Shown: positions 19,310 to 30,300 of the stretch, piece after piece
How positions within the stretch are numbered: the stretch's first letter is position 1
Layout: each line of letters opens with the position of its first letter
The notes under the pieces: model-generated
The model's input: the letters and a program-made list of their open reading frames with translations, nothing else
Databases searched by the model: none
What the model was told of the DNA's origin: nothing
Source of the DNA: Halobaculum sp. MBLA0147
Lineage (GTDB): Archaea > Halobacteriota > Halobacteria > Halobacteriales > Haloferacaceae
Direction of reading: 5' to 3'
DNA length: 64,000 nt
Assembly: GCF_041361345.1 (NCBI RefSeq)
Contig: NZ_JBGKAD010000004.1
Coordinates: 162,511 to 226,510 of the forward strand
Translations under genes and position numbers: made by a program

Positions 19310-19834
19310 TCACAGCGTCATCAGCACAAGCCCGACACCGCTAAGGCCAGCAGCCCCACCAATCAGCATCCCAAGCGTGTTCAGGCGATTACTCGCTGCC
19401 GTCGTCCACTCAAGTGCATACGTCTCACTCCGAAGCGGCCACAAGACCGGAATCCCCTGTTTTGAGACGACATCGGCGGCGAGGTGGATCGCCACACCAA
19501 CGGTCCCCGCCAGAAACCCAGTAATCGCGAGAACCGGGATGAAGAACTCCCCGACAGGATTCCACGTGGCAGGAATGATGTCACTCAAGAGCAGTCCAAC
19601 GACACTGTAGAACACCCCATAGCAGAGGCCAAACGCAACAGCGCCGCCGAGCGAGTGCAGTCGGCCGCGATGCGTCGCGAACGGGAGATTCCGATCAGCG
19701 TCTGGAATCCGGGCCGCGCTCACGATGACGAATCCTGCAGCCAATCCGAGTAATGGCACTCCAGCGACGATCATAACTGACGCGATCAAGATACCAATCC
19801 CTGTCGACAGCGACTGATGGCCAATTCCAAGCAT
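19310..19834 (-). CDS. YdjM/DUF457-like membrane-bound predicted metal-dependent hydrolase
   Basis: Protein of 174 residues with about four hydrophobic segments. PDADRNLPFATHRGRLHS and VAIHLAADVVSKQG carry the Asp and His residues typical of this family of predicted membrane hydrolases. It is convergent with the helicase gene (15-base gap) and divergent from the VirB2-like gene. It is the only minus-strand gene in this part of the locus, which suggests separate acquisition or regulation. Confidence 0.75.
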   Translation of the reverse strand: MLGIGHQSLSTGIGILIASVMIVAGVPLLGLAAGFVIVSAARIPDADRNLPFATHRGRLHSLGGAVAFGLCYGVFYSVVGLLLSDIIPATWNPVGEFFIPVLAITGFLAGTVGVAIHLAADVVSKQGIPVLWPLRSETYALEWTTAASNRLNTLGMLIGGAAGLSGVGLVLMTL

Positions 19835-19939
19835 CCTACCCGGGTGTATGGACTGACACCAGAAGTTTCTTTTTCACAGAGAATAACGTGGGTGATGAGA
19901 CACCTACAAGACGGGGGACCCCCACCCCGAGAGACACCC

Positions 19940-20392
19940 ATGTCACACGATACACACCCCATCGTCCGCAGGATGAAACACGCAGTCTCCCCACGTGCTG
20001 TCACAACGTGGGCTCAAACCCTAGTGATCGCAGCCGGCGTGCTCATCGCGATTGACCCGGCACTCGCAGCTGCAGGATTCATCGAGAACCTTCGACAAAC
20101 CCTCAACACCTGGGAGTCGTGGGCCTCTATCCTCCTGGCCAGTCTGTTGACGTTCGGCTCACTCGTGAGTGGCGGCAAAGACCTCGTGTCGATTATGCTC
20201 TCGTCTGAGGGCGGGCAAGACCCCATCCAGGCAATGGGGAAACTCACCTTCGGCATTCTTCTCGCCGCGGTGATTTCAAAGTGGCCGACCATCTCCGACC
20301 GGATCGAGCAATCGGTCGCGTTGAACAACGCTAGCGGCGCGATCATGCCGGTCAACGAGGAACTGATCACGGTCGTCACCACGTTCCTCTAG
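19940..20392 (+). CDS. Small VirB2/TrbC-like two-helix membrane protein
   Basis: Protein of 150 residues from ATG 19940. A leaderless start at ATG 19895 is an alternative, because a T-rich box lies at 19866-19874. A signal-like helix (TWAQTLVIAAGVLIAIDPALAAAG) is followed by a hydrophobic helix (ASILLASLLTFGSLVSGG) and a third stretch (GKLTFGILLAAVIS). Size and topology fit the VirB2 pilin class of type IV secretion, and it lies just before VirB6-, VirB3- and VirB4-like genes. The assignment is by topology and context, not by a diagnostic motif. Confidence 0.55.
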   Translation: MSHDTHPIVRRMKHAVSPRAVTTWAQTLVIAAGVLIAIDPALAAAGFIENLRQTLNTWESWASILLASLLTFGSLVSGGKDLVSIMLSSEGGQDPIQAMGKLTFGILLAAVISKWPTISDRIEQSVALNNASGAIMPVNEELITVVTTFL

Positions 20393-20396
20393 GGCA

Positions 20397-22424
20397 GTGG
20401 TTCCACGACGGCTCGCCCTCTGTGGAGTAGTAATTGTCGTCCTTCTCCTTACCGCGACGACGACCGCGACAATCGCTCCTGCTGATACACCGGTAGACGA
20501 TCAGTTCCAACCACCACGGGCAGATCTCACGGAGCTTCCCATCGACCGAACAGTGTATCAACTGCTCTGGGGGCTCACTGCGGTAGCAGATCCTCAGCTA
20601 CTCCCCTACGGGCCGCAACTCACGACAACCGGTGGAAACTCTCAAACGCTTGACTTTCTCCCCTTCTTCAGCCCGATTGGACAGGGATCAGCGGCATACA
20701 ATAGTTACACATACGCCAACACAGAGAACACGTCAAGATCCACGAGCGTAAGGCCACTTGGAGCAGAGTATATAAATGGGGTCTACATTAAGCGACAATA
20801 CGCTTGGATCGACGGATTTGATTCAGGGGTTCTATACCACACAGAGAGCGGAGTCAAACGTGTTGTCGATGTCCGCAAGAACCCACAGGTTCGTGTGATG
20901 GCCGACTATCGGGTTGAAGAACCCACGACCGACACTCCTGAAAACCCGACTCCAGGGGCTGAACGTACTATCGAGGATGTCACCGAGGTGACGGCAAGAA
21001 CTGAAATCAGGCTCAACGGGAACACGATAGATACACGCGTAAACCCAGATCCAACTTTCAGCGTCCCTGTGACTGCGTTTGGAAGCGATAACACTGTTCG
21101 ATTCATACATAATATCTCGGCTACAGTTACCGTTACTACCCAACAGTACACCTGCGTACAACGGGCCGATCCAGAGCCTGATCCACAGCCAGGTACCCCA
21201 TCAAACGGAACTAGTGAAAACAGCAGTAGCACTGCCACTCCGACCCCGGACTCAACAGCGTCACCCGCCCCGACAGAAACAGTAGATGAGCCATCTGGAC
21301 CGCCGAGGTGTATCGAGTATGGCTGGGAGACAACGAACTCCTCCAAGTTCAGCTTTACTCAGGACACATCTGATACTCTGACCTTCAGGTCGTACAGTCC
21401 AGAACGCCCTCGCGCAGCAATCATCAGCTATCAGAACCAACCGCAGGCATACCTCCTCGTAGACCCACCAGACGGCGCAACTGCGATCGAAACGGCAGAC
21501 CAGCGGATTCTCGATCTCCCGTATGGGGTCGTTCGAACACGGGACGCTATCAACGCGCGAACCGTTCTTCATACCCCCAGCGGGGAAATTCGGAATCCAC
21601 AGGAGCCACCGACTCCAGTTGACCGTCACCTGTATCCGAAACAGGATGAAGCAATCTTGACATTGAAAACCGGAGTCTCCCAAAGCGGCGTCGTCTCTCC
21701 ACAAGTGATTGGCACCGGTGATGAAGAGACACTCTCGCCCGCACGGGGGTACTTTCCGCAGTGGGCGCCCTACTCCGAGCCGACAACTGCAGACTCGTAT
21801 GTCGTCCGAATCCCCCCAGGAATCACAGAGATCATACTGACGCAGGGCTTGCAGTACAGGACACCGTTCGGCCTGATCAACACCTCCGTCGACCGAGCCG
21901 GGCAGGTGAGAGATCCCGTCGTCAGCGTCAACACAACCGAACAACAGAACTCAGATCAGGTGAAGTTCACCGTCTATCCTCGGACACAGGGAGGAGATCT
22001 GATCACCACCTACGACCGAATCCTTGAGATTGAGGTTCGTATCAACGGGACAACGTACACCACCGGGAACACTCGAGGTGGCGAGCCGTTCACGTTCTAC
22101 GTCAACCAGTCCCGATACGGCGGCGAACCGATGACAGTCAAGCTTGACGGAGACGGGGTCCCATCACCGCAAGCACTCGCAGCACCGAGTCGGTTCGGAC
22201 ACGAAGGAGTCCGCTACACCACTACAACTAAACAGGTCTTCGTGCCAGCAACTCAGACGTGGGGAGTCTTCACCGCCCGCGTCCTGACACTCGCCGAGCT
22301 CATTTGGTCAGGATTTGGCCCAGCAGCAGCAACAGCAGGCTTCATGCTCGTCCTCATTGAACTTATGACACCACTCAACCCGTTCACAACCGTCGTGACC
22401 GCAATACTTGACATCGTGAACTGA
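20397..22424 (+). CDS. Surface protein with signal peptide and C-terminal membrane anchor
   Basis: Protein of 675 residues from GTG 20397, four bases after the preceding stop. A signal peptide (RLALCGVVIVVLLLTATTTA) is followed by a long beta-rich exported region with a Thr/Pro/Ser-rich hinge (about 265-300) and few cysteines. A C-terminal hydrophobic segment (about 630-660) anchors it. The family was not recognised. Position between VirB2- and VirB6-like genes suggests a surface component of the transfer channel or an adhesin for mating contact. Confidence 0.7.
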   Translation: MVPRRLALCGVVIVVLLLTATTTATIAPADTPVDDQFQPPRADLTELPIDRTVYQLLWGLTAVADPQLLPYGPQLTTTGGNSQTLDFLPFFSPIGQGSAAYNSYTYANTENTSRSTSVRPLGAEYINGVYIKRQYAWIDGFDSGVLYHTESGVKRVVDVRKNPQVRVMADYRVEEPTTDTPENPTPGAERTIEDVTEVTARTEIRLNGNTIDTRVNPDPTFSVPVTAFGSDNTVRFIHNISATVTVTTQQYTCVQRADPEPDPQPGTPSNGTSENSSSTATPTPDSTASPAPTETVDEPSGPPRCIEYGWETTNSSKFSFTQDTSDTLTFRSYSPERPRAAIISYQNQPQAYLLVDPPDGATAIETADQRILDLPYGVVRTRDAINARTVLHTPSGEIRNPQEPPTPVDRHLYPKQDEAILTLKTGVSQSGVVSPQVIGTGDEETLSPARGYFPQWAPYSEPTTADSYVVRIPPGITEIILTQGLQYRTPFGLINTSVDRAGQVRDPVVSVNTTEQQNSDQVKFTVYPRTQGGDLITTYDRILEIEVRINGTTYTTGNTRGGEPFTFYVNQSRYGGEPMTVKLDGDGVPSPQALAAPSRFGHEGVRYTTTTKQVFVPATQTWGVFTARVLTLAELIWSGFGPAAATAGFMLVLIELMTPLNPFTTVVTAILDIVN

Positions 22425-22562
22425 TCCTTGTCCGACGCCTGTCCTGAGTTCTCTGTGATTCTACCCCTATCGGTTGCAGCCCTCTATACTGGCCGATATG
22501 GTCCTAGAACAAGCACTTAGAACGTCTGGACTGGCTGATTAGGCAGTAGAGGACTCGACGAG

Positions 22563-22611
22563 CGTCTTACCAATCACACACGGCGGCGGCTTCAAACTGA
22601 TTGGTAAGACG
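22563..22611. promoter_or_regulatory. 12-bp perfect inverted repeat upstream of the VirB6-like gene
   Basis: CGTCTTACCAAT (22563-22574) and ATTGGTAAGACG (22600-22611) form a perfect 12-bp inverted repeat with a 25-base spacer, in the 276-base gap before the VirB6-like gene. The arms are less GC-rich than their surroundings, which fits an operator; a hairpin is also possible. Confidence 0.5.
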
Positions 22612-22700
22612 TTAGCGGCCGGGTTACTGGCCGTGGAACGACTGCTAGCGAAAGGGGAAAATCATATGATGGTACACTGACAACGGGGTAGCAATACGCC

Positions 22701-25700
22701 ATGCCGAGAGAGACACGTCTCTCCACCCAAACCACCTTCACCGGAATCATCGTCATCCTCCTTGCTCTGGCCCCAGCGCACGCCGCGGCCGTCCAACCAG
22801 CACCAGGGATCACAAGCACCACCGGTCAACACTCACTTGCTCCGGACCCTGGAGCAGCCAGTGGTTGGGAAGAGACACGGCCAAACCAACGAGACACACC
22901 AACTCCCACAGGCACCGCAACGAATACTACCCAAAATTCGACAGGAGGTGGGTTCTTATCCGGCCTCGGAAAGTTTCTCGATAACCAACCAAAAGTCAGC
23001 ATCAATCTCGCACAGGGCTTTCAGGCCGGTATCCTCGGGCTTGTTACGAGTGGAGGTGCAACACTCAAAAATCAATTGTACACAGCACTAGTGTGTGTCG
23101 GGCTCACCACCCCGAATTACGCCGATACTCAGCCATTTACCTCGGAACTTCCCTCAAACCCCTACTGCAGCACACTAGTCAACTTCGGTGGTGTCGACTT
23201 AGGCGCACACCAACTATTCATCATTCTGGGCTTATCGCTAGTATCGATCTACTCGATGTTTGAGATCACCCGCCTGTGGATCCGCGGAGCCGCATCAGAA
23301 CTCCCACTGGTTGCGATCAAAACAGGCCTCGCGATGATCTTTGTTAAAAACCCCGACATCACGTGGGACCTCGCTGTCGGGCTGGTCAGTTCTCTCGTAG
23401 GCGCCTTCCTCCCGTCGACGGGCTCTCAAGTGAATCAACTCGGAAGCGTCATCGGTGTATCCTCACTGAACCCTCTCATCAACGCCGCGTTCCTTCCAAT
23501 ATTCATATTGAAGTCTGTCCTGCTCATTTTGCTGTTCTTCGCTTTCCTAGCGAATGTCATTCGATTCGTTGGAATGATCTTCCTATACTACCTCTGGCCG
23601 CTCCTCATCGTCAAGTGGATAGCACCGGGTAACATCCCAGTGGTAGACTCGTTCTTGAGCGGAACAGAACGTCTCGTCCCGTTCCTGTACTACCCGCTAT
23701 TCCCAGCTCTCGCAGTCGGCTTTACCATATCGCTTCAAGTGAGCGTGGGTGGAGGGGTGTTTAACACTGGGGTGATCAAACCCGCCCTCGCCGACATCGT
23801 CGGCACGATCGCCCTCTGTGCAGGAACGTACGCTGGTCTCAAAGCCAGCATGGCAGGCAAGATCGTACTCAAAGGCATGAAGGCAGCCGGCACTGTCGCA
23901 CTGACCGCCGGGGCAGGATTCGCGCTCGGTGGGGCAGGAGGGGCCGTCCGGGGCCTTTCAATGGGCTCCCGATATGGATCTACAGCTGGCGTTTTAGCTG
24001 GCGCTGACGAGGGTCGGAGACAGAGGGAGGGTCTCGCAGGAGCACTGTTCGAAGACGATGAAGGAGTATTCCAAGAAGACGATAATGAGCCGGAAACTGC
24101 GAACGATATGGCAGGGCTACTGACCGATGAAGATGAAGGTCTCCCGGGTGATGAAGACCCCACAGATGAAGCAGCAGACCGCGACGACGATCTCACAGGC
24201 GACTTCAACGACCTCAACGGACTGACCAGTGACTTCGAAGAGGATACCCCTGAAGACCAAATCGACCCACGGACAACGGATACGGACCGCTCACCTGGTC
24301 GTCCTGAAGACGACTCGAGAAGCATTGTCGATTCGATTCGAGACACGCTCTCTGACATCACTGGTGGGAGTGGCGTTGAAATCGATCCAGAAGAGCCGAT
24401 CTCCGCAGCGGGGTTAGACGATGATGAACTCAGAAAAAAGATGCAAAAACACCCAGCCTATCCGGACCCTCCAGAGGACGAAGACCCCCATGAACTACTG
24501 AACGATCCGGATTATAAAGACGGTATTGATAAAGGAATGATCGGGTGGGGATTAGGAGGTCGTGAGCATACACCCGAGGATCCTCCCCAGGGAGAACAGC
24601 CGCAAGATGATTCACTACAGAGAGAACCCCGACAGAAAAAGACAGGAGCAAGGGAACCCGAGCAAGAGGAGGAGCCCCCAGTGGGTGACGAAAAAGGCAC
24701 AGGTCAAGACCGTACGAGACCTGACCAGCACACAACTAGCGTGGGAGACAGACCAACACCCACCGCAGTAGATGACAACATCGGCGACGGTAAGGACACG
24801 ACTCAGGGGGGATACACAACAATGGCAGATAAACCCGATCCTGAAGCCACATTCGGGCATATGGAGCAAAATCTCCCACTTGACCAGGTCGAAACTGATG
24901 CTGACAAGGAGATGGCTCAGCACTTTGCCAGTCAGGGTCACGATGGGAGGGGCACCATCGAAACAACGACTGATGATGGGACAGAAGTGATCCTTGGACA
25001 AAATGGCGTTATCCTTGCCGCTGATGACGCATCCACTTGGTCTCAAGGAAAGCTACGAGTCAATAAAGACGGGGAACGCGTTCACGCAGACCCAAAGGAC
25101 TACGAACGGATCTCGATGAACTATGCCGGCAACACAGAGGCCAATACGGGTGAACTGCGCCAACAGTACAAAGACCACATCGAGGCCATTGGCGGGAATC
25201 CAGATGAAGTTGTCTTCAGAGACACTGATATCGGCGTTCATGACGTGACGAATGACAGATGGGTACGAGTCAGCCAGAACACATATCCTTCTGCGTACGG
25301 AGAGGTGGAAGGATCTGGGGGAGGTAAGAAGTGGACGATAGACCCCGACAAGCACACGCTCCCGTATGAGGCAGTTGCAGAATTCCAGAGCGACATCGCG
25401 GGAGGGCAGATCAGCAGCTGGAAAGACCTCCGTAAGGCTTCGGACAACGGGCAGGTCGAAATGGACGTCCCATCAGGGGTGTCAGGATTTGTCTCGATCA
25501 CAGGGACAGACGGAGAAGAAGTTGTTAACGAGAGGACGTACGTGTCAAACGACGCAGTAGGAATGGCTCTAGACGTGTCTGGAAACAGGCTCACGAATCC
25601 GACTGACTACACGTCCGACACAACAACCCACCCGTCAAAGACAAATACGGTCCACACGATGCCAAACAGCGAGGAGGGTACAGTGCAAATAACACCTCAG

Positions 25701-26015
25701 TCGAAACAGGCTGTTAGTGTGTACGGCGAGATCCTCAACAAGACCAATATTAGTGGGTTATCCCGGGCCCATACAGATACCGATAAAATTTCTTACAATG
25801 TCAATCTCGAGCAGCTTCCTGATGATGTAGACCCAACACTGTTAGCTGCACATCCCGGGGAAGCAGCCAAACAGTACACCGACAACGACACCGATCTCGA
25901 TATTGACACCGATACAGAGTTCGTATCTGACCTCGTCATTGATGACATCGCCCTAGAGCGGCTCAATGACCACTCAGACATTGTTGACGACATTAAACTG
26001 GCCGACGAAGTCTGA
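22701..26015 (+). CDS. VirB6/TrbL-like polytopic protein with long soluble C-terminal tail
   Basis: Protein of 1104 residues. After a signal-like segment (FTGIIVILLALAPAHAAA), residues about 95-430 contain seven or more hydrophobic helices, including FIILGLSLVSIYSMFEI, VLLILLFFAFLANVIRFVG and VALTAGAGFALGGAGGAV. This is the layout of VirB6/TrbL inner-membrane channel proteins. Residues 430-700 are disordered and acidic. Residues 700-1104 form a soluble region of unknown fold, with lower GC than the membrane part. VirB6 relatives with extended tails are known, but this tail was not matched to a domain. It precedes VirB3- and VirB4-like genes. Confidence 0.72.
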   Translation: MPRETRLSTQTTFTGIIVILLALAPAHAAAVQPAPGITSTTGQHSLAPDPGAASGWEETRPNQRDTPTPTGTATNTTQNSTGGGFLSGLGKFLDNQPKVSINLAQGFQAGILGLVTSGGATLKNQLYTALVCVGLTTPNYADTQPFTSELPSNPYCSTLVNFGGVDLGAHQLFIILGLSLVSIYSMFEITRLWIRGAASELPLVAIKTGLAMIFVKNPDITWDLAVGLVSSLVGAFLPSTGSQVNQLGSVIGVSSLNPLINAAFLPIFILKSVLLILLFFAFLANVIRFVGMIFLYYLWPLLIVKWIAPGNIPVVDSFLSGTERLVPFLYYPLFPALAVGFTISLQVSVGGGVFNTGVIKPALADIVGTIALCAGTYAGLKASMAGKIVLKGMKAAGTVALTAGAGFALGGAGGAVRGLSMGSRYGSTAGVLAGADEGRRQREGLAGALFEDDEGVFQEDDNEPETANDMAGLLTDEDEGLPGDEDPTDEAADRDDDLTGDFNDLNGLTSDFEEDTPEDQIDPRTTDTDRSPGRPEDDSRSIVDSIRDTLSDITGGSGVEIDPEEPISAAGLDDDELRKKMQKHPAYPDPPEDEDPHELLNDPDYKDGIDKGMIGWGLGGREHTPEDPPQGEQPQDDSLQREPRQKKTGAREPEQEEEPPVGDEKGTGQDRTRPDQHTTSVGDRPTPTAVDDNIGDGKDTTQGGYTTMADKPDPEATFGHMEQNLPLDQVETDADKEMAQHFASQGHDGRGTIETTTDDGTEVILGQNGVILAADDASTWSQGKLRVNKDGERVHADPKDYERISMNYAGNTEANTGELRQQYKDHIEAIGGNPDEVVFRDTDIGVHDVTNDRWVRVSQNTYPSAYGEVEGSGGGKKWTIDPDKHTLPYEAVAEFQSDIAGGQISSWKDLRKASDNGQVEMDVPSGVSGFVSITGTDGEEVVNERTYVSNDAVGMALDVSGNRLTNPTDYTSDTTTHPSKTNTVHTMPNSEEGTVQITPQSKQAVSVYGEILNKTNISGLSRAHTDTDKISYNVNLEQLPDDVDPTLLAAHPGEAAKQYTDNDTDLDIDTDTEFVSDLVIDDIALERLNDHSDIVDDIKLADEV

Positions 26016-26134
26016 TCCCCCTAGCACCTCACCCTAGGTAACTAGACGACCTCTCGTGAGCAGGTCACTCAGACCAACAAGTCTTCTCGAACCCCAAACA
26101 TTGAACTACACAGCCTGTTTCCGTCAACGTAGTA

Positions 26135-27298
26135 ATGGCGGAGGCAGAGAGCCGCAGGACCCAGATACTCACACGTATTGATCGGGCTGAGTATATCGTG
26201 CTCGGCCGAACACTTGAAGAGATCGTCGTATTCCTGCTCATCCCAATGCTTGGAGTATCGTTTCTTGCTATATTCGGAGTATTCGGCCTTTTCGAGATGC
26301 TCGGACTATGGGTGAGTATCCTCCTTATCGATGGACTCATCTTCTGGCGTGTCCCGCGGGGAGCAAACTTCGTAGCTCGAGCAGTCGAGCTTCTCAAACT
26401 CATCCGCACACCGAACTACATCCCGAAAAGCGACGCCGATACTGAATCACCGGACCGACCAATCGGAGAGGTTCGGAAGGCCGATCGAGATGCTGACCTC
26501 CGGCCGGACGGCGGCACAACAACGGACAGTGGAGTCTTCGATGTGCTCCCGTACCGAGACCAGCAAACGACACCTGAACTCACAGGAGTCAAGCGGCTCT
26601 TCCCAAAAAAGAAAGTCGCTATCACTGACGACAATCGACTTGTTGGATACGTTCGCGTGACTGGGCGAGACAGTGCAATTTCCTCAGACAAGAACCTCGT
26701 GTTGAAACAGTTCGCTCGCGCTCTCGCAACGAACGACGACGACTTCGACATCCTGGTGACAGGGGAGAAGTTCAACCCACAAGATCAAATCTCCCGACTT
26801 AGTGAAAGAGAATCAGATACAGACATCGCAAACCGGCCGATCCTCCAAGAACTCACAGCCGGTCTGAAATCACACATCTCCGAGAAGTTTGGCGAGGACG
26901 GCTTCATTGACCGGCGATTCTACGTCGTTGCATGGGTCGATCTCGAGGAGATCGGAAATGAAGAGGTTGACCAGACAGGAATGTTTAGCTCGATTGATCC
27001 CGACTCCACGATTGGCCGGATCATCGGGAAGGACGCGCGCAGAAAAACAGAAGAACAGACATTCTCTGACGCGATGACAGAACTCAATACACAAATCAAG
27101 TCGGTGGTAGCGAAAGCCACGCGCGTGAACGACATCGAAGCACGTGCGATTTCAGAAGACGAATTCGCAACTGTCATCCGTCGACACCTCCGGCGAGACG
27201 CAACTAGGACGAACACAACCGTCACCGTACCAGACGGCAACGCTGTGAGCACCGGCGTGTTGGACCAGGAGCCGACCGGTGAGGACACGACCAACTGA
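26135..27298 (+). CDS. VirB3-like/PrgI-like membrane protein with cytoplasmic domain
   Basis: Protein of 387 residues. RIDRAEYIVLGRTLEEIVVF leads into two hydrophobic helices (about 28-75) and WRVPRGANFVARAVELLKLI, the pattern of VirB3/PrgI proteins that bind VirB4. A soluble domain of about 250 residues follows, resembling the N-terminal part of VirB4-family proteins (VAITDDNRLVGYVRVTGRD, then KQFARALATNDDDFDILVTG). The VirB4 gene starts four bases after the stop, so the two are translationally coupled. Confidence 0.75.
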   Translation: MAEAESRRTQILTRIDRAEYIVLGRTLEEIVVFLLIPMLGVSFLAIFGVFGLFEMLGLWVSILLIDGLIFWRVPRGANFVARAVELLKLIRTPNYIPKSDADTESPDRPIGEVRKADRDADLRPDGGTTTDSGVFDVLPYRDQQTTPELTGVKRLFPKKKVAITDDNRLVGYVRVTGRDSAISSDKNLVLKQFARALATNDDDFDILVTGEKFNPQDQISRLSERESDTDIANRPILQELTAGLKSHISEKFGEDGFIDRRFYVVAWVDLEEIGNEEVDQTGMFSSIDPDSTIGRIIGKDARRKTEEQTFSDAMTELNTQIKSVVAKATRVNDIEARAISEDEFATVIRRHLRRDATRTNTTVTVPDGNAVSTGVLDQEPTGEDTTN

Positions 27299-27302
27299 TC
27301 CA

Positions 27303-30300
27303 ATGTCTCAACAAGAACACCCCGAACAAGAGCCCACATCCGGTGAGACCAGTTCCGATTCAACACCTTCCACAGTCGAGTCAGACCAACCTGCAGACTC
27401 ACCGCCACCTGCGGGTGAGCCCAAACCCGCTGACACTGCTTCCGACACCACTTCCGATGATGAGTCATCGTCGCTTCTGTCTCGCCTCCGCTCCCGGTTC
27501 TCTCGGGACTCGACGGATCAATCTACCAACTCGGAAAGTGCGCCACCACTTGGAGAGGACCCGTCCGCCGACAGGTACCAACGACCAGATTTCTCCAGTG
27601 GGTTTGCAGGGCTCCGTGAGAAATGGAACCACTGGCGAGGGGGAGACGGATCGCTCACTGACAGCGCTGGCTACGATTTCACAGGTCAAACAGCTGGTGA
27701 TGCCTTCCTCGCGCCAGATAGTCTCGCCCCCGGAACCAAGACAGTCGAGATCGCTGATGACACCGTCACCAGAACTCTCATCGTAACCGGCTACCAGCGG
27801 AATCCGCCAAAATTCTCACTGAACGGGGCAATCACTGATTCCAGTCTCGATTTTGACGCGACGATCAAACTCCGTCCGTACAGCACATCCGATGCCGAAA
27901 CCTACCTAGCTCGAAAGGAATCACAGTTCGACGACAGAGTGAATGGCGCTTTGTCGGGTGCCAACGACAATCCCGAGGCAGACCGTCGCGAACAAGAAGC
28001 CATCCAACATCTCAAGCAACAAGTGGGACACGGCGGCACACAGACTCTGTACGACGTCGCGATCGTCATCACACTGTACGCCGACTCTCACAGCGAACTC
28101 GATACCGCTGAAGACCGCCTCCGAACTCATCTTGAAGATCAGGCAGGGATGACACTTGAGGGGCCACCAGGCACGCAACTGGCAGGCCTACGCGACTCTG
28201 CTCCACTGGGGTTTGAAGAAACAATTCACCGGACGAACCAGCGGACGCAACCGATGGGATCGAACGCCGCTGCGTCGCTGTTCCCGTTCATGAATGATTC
28301 CATCTTCGAAGAGGAAGGAGTGTTGATGGGCACCAACGCAACGTACGACACACCGATCTTCCTTGACATACAAAATCGGAATAAGGGGGGCCACATCCTT
28401 CGAGCAGGCGACATCGGCGCAGGGAAGTCCGTCGGCGCAGGCGTCCTCGATCTCCGGACTGCCATCAACTACGACAATTTCGACATCGCAGTGATCGATC
28501 CACTCGGCGAGTTTGACGGCGTGAACGCCGCACTCGGTGGCGAGCACATCACAATCATGGGCGATGAGAAATTCAATCCCTTCCGTATCACCAAACTCCC
28601 CGATCACATCATCGAGGCAACCGAGGATGTCATCGCCCCATTCGAGAAGAAGCTCACCGACGTTGTTACTTTCTACAAGCGTGCGTTCCAGCTCATCGGC
28701 GGCTCCGAGACAACGCTCAACGAACTCCACTACGGGCTCTTGACCTACACTGTCCGAGAAGCCTACAACCGAAAAGGGATCACAAAAGACCCCCGGACCC
28801 ACGGAAACGAGAGCCCGACCGTACAGTTCCACCGGGAAGAGGTCATCCAAGATATCATCGAAAACCCGGAGGACTACGCCGAGACAGCTATTGATGTCGA
28901 GGTGGATAAGGTACGAGAACTCGCACGAGACCTCAGCGTCGCGATGATGCCGTTTGAGTCCCGGTACAAGAACCTGTACGGGCGGTCGGAGATGGAAGTA
29001 GATCTCTCAGAAGGAGTGTATCTTGATCTCCGACACCTAGAGGCCGGCTCAACAGAGATGGGACTGATGTTGCACCTGACGCTGTCACAGATCTACGAGG
29101 AGGCAAAAGCCACCAACAACTGGGTCCGAATCACCGTCGACGAAGTGCACAAGCTGTTCGACAACGTCGAAGCGGCCGCGTTCTTCGAAGAACTCACACG
29201 GCACGGGCGGCACTTCGACATCTCTCTGCAGTTCATCACGCAGACGTTCGAGGAGTTCATCCAGTACGACTCCAGTGCAGACGAGATGTCGGCACCCGAG
29301 GTGATCCAGAAGCAATGTGGGGTGAAGTGTTTCCATCCGATGGACAACCCTGACGAGGACGTCGCTCGCGAACACTTCAACCTCACCAGCGAACAAGTCG
29401 AGGTCATCCGTCAACTCGAACGTGGAGAGTCGGCGACAAACTACGCTGAGTACCTCCTCCAGGTACAAGACAAAGGTGTCCACCGGATACGGCACACCCC
29501 GACGAAAGACGAACTGGCGGTGCTTGATTGGAACCAAGGGACAGACTGGACCGAAGACGATGTGACAGAACCGGAGTCCATCCGAATCCGTCGTCTTCTT
29601 GATCAGTACAATCAGTCGACGGCGCCGCAGGTGGAGGACTTCGACGAGCTTGACGACCAGCTCCGAGACCAGATCGTCTCCCGCGCACGGAACGAGGCGA
29701 GTGTCCTCGCAGAGGCTGATCCCGATGTTCTCCTCGAATTGCTTGAGGATATCACAGTCGGTGACTTGGTTGATGCTCTCCCTGACTCCGACCAGGAGAG
29801 CACTGACAACTCGCAGTCACCGCCCACCGCAGCAGTTGACACGCCGTCAGCAGAAGCGGTCGCGACAAACGGTGCGTCCGATCGATCACCCACACCCCCC
29901 AGTGACGATCAACCGGGCTCGGACAATTCTCCGTCGCGGTCGACATCCGTTGCGGCTGCCCTCAAGCAACAGGTCGAGGAGGTTCGTGCCGCGTCATCGA
30001 AACCAGTTGATCAGTCATCCGACACTGAAGACACTGAGACAGGTACAATGGCAATTAGAAATCTCATCTCAAAGGAACTACAAGACGATGAGGAGTCCAC
30101 CGCACCCGAGTCAGACACGGCAGAAGCGATTGAGGACACACAGGCCCCAGCCGAAGCGGACGACGCTGACCCGCAAGTTAACACCGACCGATCGACCACA
30201 CCACAATCACCGTACGACCATCCGGTTGCCGAGGAGTTCTCACGCGACGATATTGAGTACCTGCTTGACCAGAACAAGCAGACACTGAAAACCATGCTCA

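Noticed and set aside
19866..19897. Copy of the shared leader before the VirB2-like gene
   Set aside because: GTTTCTTTTTCACAG resembles the leader start, but the spacing to CAG and the downstream purine-rich part do not match, and no other gene before 45 kb has it. Probably an ordinary T-rich promoter.
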